Origin: UBA9655 sp963704475
Lineage (GTDB): Bacteria > Pseudomonadota > Alphaproteobacteria > UBA9655
Assembly: GCA_963704475.1 (NCBI GenBank)
Contig: OY969900.1
Coordinates: forward strand, 248,001-312,000
Direction: 5' to 3'
Length of the DNA stretch: 64,000 bases
Under the pieces are notes generated by a model. That model was not told the DNA's origin and did no database searches. It saw nothing but the letters and a program-made list of their open reading frames with translations. This document shows, in pieces, positions 35,225 through 43,026 of the stretch. The translations under genes and the position numbers were made by a program. Positions within the stretch are counted from its first letter, which is position 1, and every line of letters starts with the position of its first letter.

Positions 35225-35849
35225 AGCTTGAGGATGACACTGAGGGTGAGGGTGTACGTTCCAAAACAGCAGTCTCTATCCAAGGAATAACTTTTCTTAA
35301 AAGCCTATGAAGGCCTTCGTTAAAGGCACTGACAATGCCGGTCATCGTTGAAGACGTCGCATATATTTTCTCAGAAAATACGTGAGCAGCAAGGGGGCGC
35401 CTGTTTTGGAAATCAACTAGCTTCATCATAATTTTAAGTCGAACTTCAGGACGTCCTTTTTCTAAATGATAAACGGAAAAATCCTGAATTTCTGAGGAAA
35501 GAACGTAAGTTGTTTTAAGACCTGCTTCATTTCGGTTGACATGGACTCCTCCCCATCTTGCACTAAAGCTGTCGAGGAAAACCTCTTGGACAACCTTTGG
35601 GAGGCGATCAGGCCACTGACCATTTGCCATGTAATCCCTTTGATAAGGCAAAAGAGTGAGGGCGATACGCTGCGTATTAAGACTCGCTTCACAGTTAGGA
35701 AGGTCAATAGCGAGAGGGGTTGTTAGAGAAGACGTTGATTGAAACGGTTCACTCCTTAACGTATACAGAGGAGGGGGGGCTTCTCCTTCTGGAAAGAGAG
35801 TGCAGCCCGTCATCAAACAGCTGAGAATGATAAGAATGCTTTTTTTCAT
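35223..35849 (-). CDS. ABC-transport auxiliary lipoprotein (PqiC-like)
   Basis: A 208-residue outer-membrane lipoprotein with a signal peptide and lipobox (ILSCLMTGC). The following YTLRSEPF and the LPYQRDYMANGQWPDRLPKVVQEVF region match the PqiC/ABC-type auxiliary family that works with MCE phospholipid-transport proteins. It may be a partner of the MlaEF proteins encoded at 16-18 kb, although unlinked. The C-terminus is Ser-rich. Confidence 0.82.
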   Translation of the reverse strand: MKKSILIILSCLMTGCTLFPEGEAPPPLYTLRSEPFQSTSSLTTPLAIDLPNCEASLNTQRIALTLLPYQRDYMANGQWPDRLPKVVQEVFLDSFSARWGGVHVNRNEAGLKTTYVLSSEIQDFSVYHLEKGRPEVRLKIMMKLVDFQNRRPLAAHVFSEKIYATSSTMTGIVSAFNEGLHRLLRKVIPWIETAVLERTPSPSVSSSS

Positions 35850-35990
35850 TCTAAGTCCTATCTTTTTTTTCTCATTCTATCAGAAAGATACTATAGCGTC
35901 GAGGAGGGAAGATTTTTTAAGTGGTTATATGGATGAAATCCAGGTAGGTATTAAAGGCAATCCACTTAACCTTCTACAGGAGATATCTCT

Positions 35991-36716
35991 ATGAGACACT
36001 CAGGCCGCCTTCCCGATCAACTCCGTCCTCTTTCATTTGAAAAAGGGTTTGCTAAACATGCGGAAGGATCATGCCTTGTTAAATTTGGGGATACGCATGT
36101 GATGTGTACGGCCTCACTTGAAGAAAAAGTCCCTCCTTTTTTAAGAAATAAGGGAACAGGGTGGATAACAGCGGAATACGGAATGCTTCCGCGGTCAACC
36201 CACACCCGATCGGATCGGGAAGCTGTTCGGGGGAAACAAAGTGGCCGTACCCACGAAATTCAGCGGCTTATTGGACGTGCTCTTCGGTCTGTTGTGGATT
36301 TAAAAGCTTTAGGAGAACGGCAGATCACAATTGATTGTGACGTTTTAACAGCGGATGGTGGCACACGTACAGCCGCTATTTCAGGAGCGTATGTGGCATT
36401 GCATCAAGCTTTGCAGAAACTTGTTAAAAAAGGAAAGCTCTCAAGTCTTCCATTGAGTCATCACGTGGCGGCTGTTTCTTGTGGCATTGTGGGGGGAATC
36501 CCCGTTCTTGATCTAGATTATAAAGAAGATAGCACTGCTGAAGCAGACGCTAATTTTGTGCTCACTGATACAGGGGACATCATTGAAGTGCAAATGACAG
36601 CAGAAGAAAAGCCTTTTAATGACACTGCTCTGTTTGAGATGATGCGTCTTGCCCGCCTTGGAATTCAAGAGATTGTTGTTCTCCAAAAAGCCTATCTTGA
36701 GAGCTCAGGGGAGTAG
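35991..36716 (+). CDS. rph: Ribonuclease PH
   Basis: RNase PH trims the 3' ends of tRNA precursors with phosphate. The 241-residue protein begins MRHSGRLPDQLRPLSFEKGF and shows YGMLPRSTHTRSDREAVRGKQSGRTHEIQRLIGRALR (phosphate/RNA-binding region, residues 63-100) and DCDVLTADGGTRTAAISGA. AGGAG lies 9 nt upstream of the ATG. In many alphaproteobacteria rph is next to hrcA; here they are 4.6 kb apart. Confidence 0.96.
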   Translation: MRHSGRLPDQLRPLSFEKGFAKHAEGSCLVKFGDTHVMCTASLEEKVPPFLRNKGTGWITAEYGMLPRSTHTRSDREAVRGKQSGRTHEIQRLIGRALRSVVDLKALGERQITIDCDVLTADGGTRTAAISGAYVALHQALQKLVKKGKLSSLPLSHHVAAVSCGIVGGIPVLDLDYKEDSTAEADANFVLTDTGDIIEVQMTAEEKPFNDTALFEMMRLARLGIQEIVVLQKAYLESSGE

Positions 36717-36747
36717 CGGGGTAACGCTCGATCTTTACCTTAGCCAG

Positions 36748-38085
36748 TTAATTTTTGAAGTGTTCGACTTCTTCCTGAATCTCTTTCGCGCGTGCTTGAT
36801 TCTTCTTGTCTTCCTTTAAGAGATACAGGGCCCGCTTTGCTTGTTGTGCAGCAAACTCTAAATCTCCGATCTCAAACGCCATTTCAGCGAGGGAAAGGGC
36901 CGCAAGCCCCGTTTTTCCTTTTTTCCCGTAATAGACAGCAAGCAAGTGATATGTAAATGGATTGTCCGGTTCTTCTGTTTTTGCTCGGAGAAGTTCTTGG
37001 CACGCCTTCTCAAGGTTCTTGTTGTCATTACTCTCAATAAGACTATGCGCCAAATTGAGATGCAGAAGAGGAATATCTGGACGTAAGTCAACGGCTTTTT
37101 CATAAGCGGCGATGGCGGGTTTGATCTTTCCTTCATCAAACAAGATTTGCCCTTTTAAATCCCAAAAGAAGGCATCATTTGGAAATTCTTTTAAAAGACT
37201 TTCAAGCTCATGTAAGGCCTCGTTTATTTGTGATGCTTGAAAATAGGCAATAGATCTTCCATAGCGTGCTAAGAGGGAAGTGTCGGTTGGGGTAAAACGG
37301 GAAAGCGTTTTGGCAGGGCTTTCTGTAAACGCTGCAATTTTTACTTGGATGCGTTTAAAATTTTCCTCAAAAGAATCGGGGAGGGTACGCTTAAGATAGG
37401 GTGACTTGCTTACCTGATGACGAAAAGCATCGATACGTTCTGATGTCAAGGGGTGTGTCAAGACATAAGGGTCGAACTGTGCTTCCAATAAAAAGTCTTC
37501 TTTTCGTAAGATTTGCATGAAGTCTAACATGCCTTGGGGAGACCACTGTAAACTTTCCAAGAAACGAGCAGCACCTTGATCGGCTGAGCCTTCCTGAGTA
37601 CGGGAAAATTTTAAATAGCCTCGTTTTGCCATTTCTTGGCTTGCCATAATAATAGCTGTCGCTGCATCTGGGTGACCAGTAGCGGCACCGGCAGCAATCC
37701 CCCCAACGGTTCCAATGATGCTTTGCAGGAAGGCTTTTTCTAAAGCCTCTGATCCACGGATGACATGATTGCCAGCAAGGTGAGCGGTTTCATGAGCCAA
37801 AACGCCAATAACTTGGAGTGCTGATTTTGCTTTTAAGATGAGGCCGGTATTGAGAGCAATCTTTCCCCCTCCCATAGCCATGGCGTTTACCTCCTTTGAA
37901 TTAATAACGTAAAGGTGGAGAGATTTTGGATTAAGGCGAGCCACTACAAAAATAGGTTCTATATAGGATTTTAAGACAGCTTCAATTTCAGCATCACGTA
38001 TTAAGGAGTTCTCAGAAAGAGAGGTGGAGGCGGAAAGATCTGTGGATAAAATAAGACAGAGGAGAAGAAATACTTTTAAAATCAC
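36748..38085 (-). CDS. M48-family metalloprotease with TPRs (BepA-like)
   Basis: A periplasmic zinc protease, likely for quality control of outer-membrane assembly. The 445-residue protein has a signal peptide (MILKVFLLLCLILSTDLSAS), the M48 domain with HETAHLAGNH (HExxH zinc site) and the downstream EGSADQGAARFL glutamate ligand, and C-terminal TPRs (residues 270-430). It overlaps slt by 4 bp, tying it to envelope maintenance. Confidence 0.9.
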   Translation of the reverse strand: MILKVFLLLCLILSTDLSASTSLSENSLIRDAEIEAVLKSYIEPIFVVARLNPKSLHLYVINSKEVNAMAMGGGKIALNTGLILKAKSALQVIGVLAHETAHLAGNHVIRGSEALEKAFLQSIIGTVGGIAAGAATGHPDAATAIIMASQEMAKRGYLKFSRTQEGSADQGAARFLESLQWSPQGMLDFMQILRKEDFLLEAQFDPYVLTHPLTSERIDAFRHQVSKSPYLKRTLPDSFEENFKRIQVKIAAFTESPAKTLSRFTPTDTSLLARYGRSIAYFQASQINEALHELESLLKEFPNDAFFWDLKGQILFDEGKIKPAIAAYEKAVDLRPDIPLLHLNLAHSLIESNDNKNLEKACQELLRAKTEEPDNPFTYHLLAVYYGKKGKTGLAALSLAEMAFEIGDLEFAAQQAKRALYLLKEDKKNQARAKEIQEEVEHFKN

Positions 38086-40085
38086 GATAGTTTATACCTG
38101 TTCTTCAATTTTTTAGGCGTTCTTTTGTGATTATGCAGTTTCTTTAATATTTTAGGATTCTTTTTATGACTATGCTGCTTTAAGTCATGCCCCAATGTTT
38201 TTTGAGGCGTTTCTTCGCGACTGCGGTAATTTGTTACGTTTGCTAAAACGCCTTGTACGTAATTACGCGTTTCTGCATAAGGAATAAGCTCAACCCAATC
38301 AACAGTACTCTCATGATCTGTCTGATGAGGATGGCCAAACTTTTTAATCCATCGATTAATGGGTGTAGGGCCTGCATTGTAGGCTGCTGTGGTTAAAAGA
38401 TAAGAATGATTAAAGTTATTTAAGAGGGTTGAAACGTGAGTGGATCCCAACAAAAGATTGTGGCTCGGGTCAAAGAGCTTAGCGTCTGTGTGAGGTATTC
38501 CCAACTTCTTGGCGGTTTCCGCAGCCGTTTTTGAGATGAGTTGTAAAAGCCCCATGGCCCCCTTGTGGCTTACAGCGCGTGCGTTAAAGGCGCTTTCTCT
38601 GTAGGCAATGGCAAGGAGAAGGGCTTTTTCGGGGTTTTCCGGTTTTTTGGGCAGATGACAGACAGGGTAGGCCATTTTTAATAAGACAGGGTCTTGTTTT
38701 CCGGCTTGCATTGCAATCCACACGACCTCATGCGGCGAAAAGGTAGAAGCAAGTTGTACCGCAAGCTCTCTCTCTGCTCTTGTTTTGGCTTGTACTGCGA
38801 TAGAATTCAAGAATTTACTGAGTTCATGGGAGGCGTCTTTTCCCAATCCTTTTAAAATATGTGCGGCTTTGACCAGATCTTTTTTATTAAATTTATTAAC
38901 TTCCTGCACCGTTGCACTGGGGGCTGTTTTCAACGTAGGGTAGGGAGTTTGTTTCAGTTTATGGGCTGCGAGTTGGCCGTAAAACGTTGTTTTATAATAC
39001 GCTGCTTTTTTATACCATTTTTCAGCAAGCGCACTTTCTTTCTTTTTCTCATGCGTTCGTCCCAGCCAGTAGGCAACACGAGCTTTACTGATGGCTGCTT
39101 TTACATTTTTGCTTAATATTTCGAAATGGCGTTGCGCCTCAAGTGGCTTTTTTAAAAAACGTAACGCAATCCAACCCGAAAGCCAGTGAGCCTCCGCAAA
39201 CTCTGGTGTCCCTGGCTCGAGATTATGTTGCTTCAGGAGTTGGTAGGCTTTTTGATACTGTTTAAGTTCAAGAAGTTCACGGACAACATAGTGCCGTTCT
39301 TTCCACCATTTTTGAGCGTAGGTTTTGTTGATGGGGGCGGTAATTAAGATTTTTGCAGCTTCATCCCAGTTTTTTTGTTTTTTATGCCATTTGACGATTT
39401 CATAACGAAGGCCTTCGTCGTTAAGAGGAACTTCTCCTTTTGGCGGTTTTCCATTCTGAAAGGCAATTCGCAGGGTGGCAATGTGTTTACTTGACGCAGG
39501 CACATAAGCAAAAAGGCGTTTAGCCTCTTCAACATCCTCGTTCCACAACAAGAATTGAAGGCGGGCTTGATGATTCTTTTGAGATAGAGCGCATCCAAAC
39601 TGACCGAGAAATGCCTTTTCTTCTGCCCGTGTCATCTCCATGGTTTCCCAGGCGGTAGCAACAAGCTTTTGTTTGTCTTCTTTTGGGAGAATTTTTGCGT
39701 ACACAATGACCCCCTCAACTGTTTGAGGGGGATGCTTGGTAAACCAGGCGAAGAGTTCTTTAGGGGACCCTTTTTTACTGATAATGCCTTCCGCTTTTTT
39801 GCAGAGTTTTTCATGTTGCGGCCAATGAGAATGAGCTTCAAGAAAACTGATAAGTTCAGAGGGGGTAAATTTTTCTGGATTTCTTAAAAGCCCAAGCCAG
39901 ATGATGAGGTTTTGACTGATGGGACATCCCGACACATTGAGTCGTTTTTTTTCATTAAGTTGGGCGAGAAGAGCGCGTTTACATGTTCTTAACTCTTGTT
40001 CAGGAGAAAGTGCTTTAAGAGATACCGTGCACACAAGGAAAATGGCTAACACCTTGTAGAGGTTTTTAAAGAAATGTATGCTCAT
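38082..40085 (-). CDS. slt: Soluble lytic murein transglycosylase
   Basis: It cleaves glycan strands to 1,6-anhydro-muropeptides. The 667-residue protein has a signal peptide (FLVCTVSLKA), a long helical superhelix (residues 30-460) and a C-terminal SLT domain with the catalytic Glu in RESAFNARAVSHKGAMGLLQL and the AAYNAGP motif. The tail is unusually basic and His/Lys-rich (from about residue 630). Its products can feed the recycling route through the amidase, AmgK and MurU. Confidence 0.92.
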   Translation of the reverse strand: MSIHFFKNLYKVLAIFLVCTVSLKALSPEQELRTCKRALLAQLNEKKRLNVSGCPISQNLIIWLGLLRNPEKFTPSELISFLEAHSHWPQHEKLCKKAEGIISKKGSPKELFAWFTKHPPQTVEGVIVYAKILPKEDKQKLVATAWETMEMTRAEEKAFLGQFGCALSQKNHQARLQFLLWNEDVEEAKRLFAYVPASSKHIATLRIAFQNGKPPKGEVPLNDEGLRYEIVKWHKKQKNWDEAAKILITAPINKTYAQKWWKERHYVVRELLELKQYQKAYQLLKQHNLEPGTPEFAEAHWLSGWIALRFLKKPLEAQRHFEILSKNVKAAISKARVAYWLGRTHEKKKESALAEKWYKKAAYYKTTFYGQLAAHKLKQTPYPTLKTAPSATVQEVNKFNKKDLVKAAHILKGLGKDASHELSKFLNSIAVQAKTRAERELAVQLASTFSPHEVVWIAMQAGKQDPVLLKMAYPVCHLPKKPENPEKALLLAIAYRESAFNARAVSHKGAMGLLQLISKTAAETAKKLGIPHTDAKLFDPSHNLLLGSTHVSTLLNNFNHSYLLTTAAYNAGPTPINRWIKKFGHPHQTDHESTVDWVELIPYAETRNYVQGVLANVTNYRSREETPQKTLGHDLKQHSHKKNPKILKKLHNHKRTPKKLKNRYKLS

Positions 40086-40182
40086 ATAATAATGACCCTT
40101 GAGGAGAAAATTGTGTTAGCCATCATTACATCATTCCGACAAGGAACGGTAGATAGAAAAAATGAGCTGAGCAGGTGATTTA

Positions 40183-40644
40183 ATGACAACACCTGTAAAA
40201 GTTGTCGCCCAGAACAAACGGGCGCGTTTTGATTATTTTATTGAAGATACCTTTGAAGCCGGCATCGTTCTTTATGGCAGTGAAGTAAAGTCCTTGCGTG
40301 CTGGCAAAGGAAGTATTGCAGAATCTTACGCCTCTGACGAAGGAGGAGATGAGCTTTTTCTTATAAATGCGTTTATTCCTGAATATTCCGAAGCTAGCCG
40401 TTTCAATCATGATCCTAGACGGTCCAGGAAACTTCTCCTGCGTCGTCGGGAGTTAAACCGTATTTTAGCGCAAATTCGAAAAAAGGGCATGACGCTTGTG
40501 CCACTTTCTCTTTATTTTAATGAGCGTGGAAAAGCCAAGCTCAATCTTGGCCTTGCTTCAGGGAAAAAACAAGTGGATAAGCGCCAAACAGAAAAAGAAC
40601 GTGATTGGCAGCGAGAGAAGGGGCGGCTCCTTCGAGAGAAATAG
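40183..40644 (+). CDS. smpB: SsrA-binding protein SmpB
   Basis: SmpB brings tmRNA to stalled ribosomes. The 153-residue protein has the family pattern VAQNKRARFDYFIEDTFEAGIVLYGSEVKSLRAGKGSI (residues 6-43), the RRSRKLLLRRRELNRI helix and the conserved tail KKQVDKRQTEKERDWQREKGRLLRE. AGGTGA precedes the ATG. No tmRNA gene is seen nearby. Confidence 0.95.
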   Translation: MTTPVKVVAQNKRARFDYFIEDTFEAGIVLYGSEVKSLRAGKGSIAESYASDEGGDELFLINAFIPEYSEASRFNHDPRRSRKLLLRRRELNRILAQIRKKGMTLVPLSLYFNERGKAKLNLGLASGKKQVDKRQTEKERDWQREKGRLLREK

Positions 40645-40662
40645 TGGAACACTCCGTAAGGG

Positions 40663-40827
40663 CGTCATTGCGAGAAGGGACGAAGCCCCTTTGAAGCAAC
40701 CCAGTGAAATACTTAAGCCCGAAGGGCTTAGAGACTTTTTAAATCTATTTTTAAAGCTATGTTTTATTCCTTTGGAATAAGTGCATTTGTACTGGGTTGT
40801 TTCGTCGTTTTACTCCTCGCAATCACG
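40663..40827. repeat. ~165-bp element with inverted REP arms
   Basis: A relative of 26059-26240: CGTCATTGCGAG and GAAGCAACCCAGT on the left, ACTGGGTTG and CTCGCAAT on the right, with inner AAGCCCGAAGGGCTTA and TTCCTTTGGAATAA hairpins. It fills most of the 320-bp gap between smpB and the helicase gene. Confidence 0.68.
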
Positions 40828-40899
40828 TCATCTCTGACAACCGAGTGTTGCTAAAAAACAACATTCCTTTCATTCCTTAAGTTTATTTTAAGCAAGTAT

Positions 40900-40931
40900 T
40901 TGACATTTTTTAAGAACTCAGTCTTTAGAAT
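40900..40931 (+). promoter_or_regulatory. Promoter of the DEAD-box helicase gene
   Basis: A consensus TTGACA (40900-40905) is followed by TTTAGA (40924-40929, 18-bp spacing) or TAGAAT (40926-40931, 20 bp). The gene starts at 40966, leaving a short leader. Confidence 0.5.
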
Positions 40932-40965
40932 AGTGGTATTAAAACGTTATTAACATATAGAAGTA

Positions 40966-42276
40966 ATGTCATTTGAAAAATTAGGCTTAAACGCCAAGAC
41001 TCTCCAAGCTATTGCTGAGGTAGGATATGAAACACCTACTCCCATACAAGCTCAGGCTATACCTCTGCTTCTTGAGGGAAGAGATGTTATTGCTTTAGCC
41101 CAAACAGGGTCGGGCAAAACAGCCTCGTTTGTTTTGCCGTTGCTGGATTTACTGACACGTGGGCGGGCGAAGGCTCGTATGCCACGCTCCCTCATTATTG
41201 AACCCACCCGTGAGCTTGCCCTTCAGGTGAGTGAAGATTTTTCCACTTACGGAAAATACCATACATTTACGGTTGCTCTTCTCATTGGGGGAGAGTCCTT
41301 CATGGATCAAGAAAAAAAGCTTGGCAAAGGGGTAGACGTTCTGATTGTAACGCCAGGACGGCTTTTAGATATGTATGAGCGAGGAAAAATTTTGCTCAAT
41401 GATGTGAAGATGCTTGTTATTGATGAAGCTGACCGCATGTTGGATATGGGATTTATCCCGGATATTGAGAAAATAGCTTCTCTTCTTCCTGCGCATCAAA
41501 CAGCTCTTTTTTCAGCGACTATGCCAGCGCCTGTTCGTCATCTTGCGCAGAAATTCTTAAAGAATGCGAAAGAAATTACAGTTTCTCCTTCCGCTGAAAC
41601 GGCGCTCTCTATCGAACAATATGCCATAAAAGGATTAGAAAAGGATAAACGGGCTTTATTAATCTCTCTTATTGAGAGCCAAAAATTTACGCAAACCATT
41701 GTGTTTTGTAACCGTAAACGAGAAGTAGATAGTGTTTTTGCCGCTATGCGTAAGCACGGCTTTAAAGCAGGAGCGCTCCACGGGGATTTAACGCAAGCCA
41801 ATCGTAATGAAACGCTTAAAGCCTTTAAAGAAGGAACGATCGATTTGCTTATTGCAAGTGATGTGGCGGCACGCGGTCTAGACGTTGACAATCTGCCCGC
41901 TGTGATTAATTTTCACGTTCCCTTGAGCCCAGAAGACTACGTTCACCGTATTGGACGGACAGGACGGGCAGGAAAAGAAGGCAAAGCTTTTACCTTTGTC
42001 TCTCCCAGCGAAGAAAAGTATTTTCAATTAATTTTAACAACTTTAAACAAGCCCATCGCGGAATACAAAATGGATCAAGCGACAAAAGAAAAGAAGGCTG
42101 TAGATACCGCTCCTCAACCAATCGCTCCTCGACCAAAAAAAATCCCTCTCTCCTCAAAGGGAGAAAAGGTAAAGTCCTCAAGACCAGGAATCCTAGCGCC
42201 TTCAAAGTCAGAATCTTCAAAGCCAGAGGTTGGCTTTGGGGATGATATTCCGGCGTTCATGCGCGTGAAATCATAA
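40966..42276 (+). CDS. rhlE: DEAD-box RNA helicase (RhlE type)
   Basis: An ATP-dependent RNA helicase for ribosome assembly or RNA decay. The 436-residue protein has the Q motif (YETPTPIQAQAIP), Walker A AQTGSGKT, PTRELALQ, DEADRMLDMGF, SATMP, ARGLDVDNLPAVINF and HRIGRTGRAGKEG. The C-terminal ~75 residues are low-complexity and basic (Lys/Pro/Ser-rich), a typical RNA-binding tail. Confidence 0.94.
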   Translation: MSFEKLGLNAKTLQAIAEVGYETPTPIQAQAIPLLLEGRDVIALAQTGSGKTASFVLPLLDLLTRGRAKARMPRSLIIEPTRELALQVSEDFSTYGKYHTFTVALLIGGESFMDQEKKLGKGVDVLIVTPGRLLDMYERGKILLNDVKMLVIDEADRMLDMGFIPDIEKIASLLPAHQTALFSATMPAPVRHLAQKFLKNAKEITVSPSAETALSIEQYAIKGLEKDKRALLISLIESQKFTQTIVFCNRKREVDSVFAAMRKHGFKAGALHGDLTQANRNETLKAFKEGTIDLLIASDVAARGLDVDNLPAVINFHVPLSPEDYVHRIGRTGRAGKEGKAFTFVSPSEEKYFQLILTTLNKPIAEYKMDQATKEKKAVDTAPQPIAPRPKKIPLSSKGEKVKSSRPGILAPSKSESSKPEVGFGDDIPAFMRVKS

Positions 42277-42290
42277 GAGATTTTTTAATT

Positions 42291-42499
42291 AATTGAGGGA
42301 ATTGCAAAATTCAACCAACCCTTGTCATCCTCGGGCTAGAAAAGGTTTGTTTTTCGAAGGAAAACATTACCTTTTCTTGAACCGAGGGTCTTGCCTCTTT
42401 TAAGAAGATCCTCGATGAAGTTCTAGGATTTGCATTACAAATCAATAACTTCTAGCTCGAGAAGACAATCGGGAAAATAATTTTGCAATTACCTCAATT
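42291..42499. repeat. 209-bp element with AATTGCAAAATT terminal arms
   Basis: The ends are imperfect inverted repeats, AATTGAGGGAATTGCAAAAT and ATTTTGCAATTACCTCAATT. The interior holds GTCATCCTCGGGCTAG and GATCCTCGATGAAGTTCTAG, related to 3300-3370. Two other elements with the same arms lie at about 60107-60627 and 60876-60962. Confidence 0.68.
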
Positions 42500-42547
42500 G
42501 ATTGCGAATTGGTATTAGATATTTTTAGGGGGGGCAAAGTGCGTTAT

Positions 42548-42580
42548 AAAAAAAGGTGCGAGTAAACCCCACACCTTTTT
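42548..42580 (-). terminator. Bidirectional Rho-independent terminator after hup
   Basis: AAAAAGGTG and CACCTTTTT form a stem with A and T tracts on either side, about 20 bp beyond the HU stop codon. It can end both the HU transcript and the helicase transcript. Confidence 0.7.
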
Positions 42581-42600
42581 AATAATATTAGAAAAGAACC

Positions 42601-42873
42601 TTAAGCGATGGCTTCTTTTAAGCCTTTGCCCGCACGGAACTTTGGAAGTTTTGAGGCGCGAATTTTTATTTTCTCACCTGTCCGTGGGTTACGACCTTCT
42701 CCTGCTGGACGATTGGTTACTGTGAAAGTACCAAACCCTACAAGACGTACTTCTTGATTTGCTTTTAAGCTTTTTGTGATGGATTGAATAACGCCATCAA
42801 CGGCCCGAGAAGCATCAGCTTTCGTGAGGCCTGAAATTTCAGCAACAGATGCTACTAAATCATTTTTGTTCAC
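42601..42873 (-). CDS. hup: DNA-binding protein HU
   Basis: A 90-residue nucleoid protein that bends DNA as a dimer. It shows MNKNDLVASVAEISGLTKADASRAVDGVI and the signature GFGTFTVTNRPAGEGRNPRTGEKI in the DNA-binding arm. The start is GTG with GGATGAG upstream. Its place directly downstream of lon is the usual proteobacterial order. Confidence 0.95.
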   Translation of the reverse strand: MNKNDLVASVAEISGLTKADASRAVDGVIQSITKSLKANQEVRLVGFGTFTVTNRPAGEGRNPRTGEKIKIRASKLPKFRAGKGLKEAIA

Positions 42874-42919
42874 CTAAACTCATCCTTTTGTTGTTGTTTA
42901 CACTTTTTACTATAGTTCT

Positions 42920-42966
42920 GGTACCCCAGAACACCTGGCAAAATGGTAACTGAAGCTTGGGGTACC
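42920..42966. repeat. Inverted repeat between hup and lon
   Basis: GGTACCCCA (42920-42928) and TGGGGTACC (42958-42966) form a perfect 9-bp inverted repeat with a 29-nt loop. There is no T tract, so it is not a classical terminator; it may be an operator or an mRNA stabiliser. Confidence 0.45.
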
Positions 42967-43026
42967 GTCAATGCCTTAAAAAGAAAGCCTTAAAAATTTT
43001 TTTTGTTTTTATTCAATATGTTAACT

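Larger units (their letters stand above)
42277..42600. other. Gene-free region between helicase and HU genes
   Basis: It contains a 209-bp repeat element (42291-42499) and a bidirectional terminator (42548-42580). No coding signal is seen. Confidence 0.65.
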
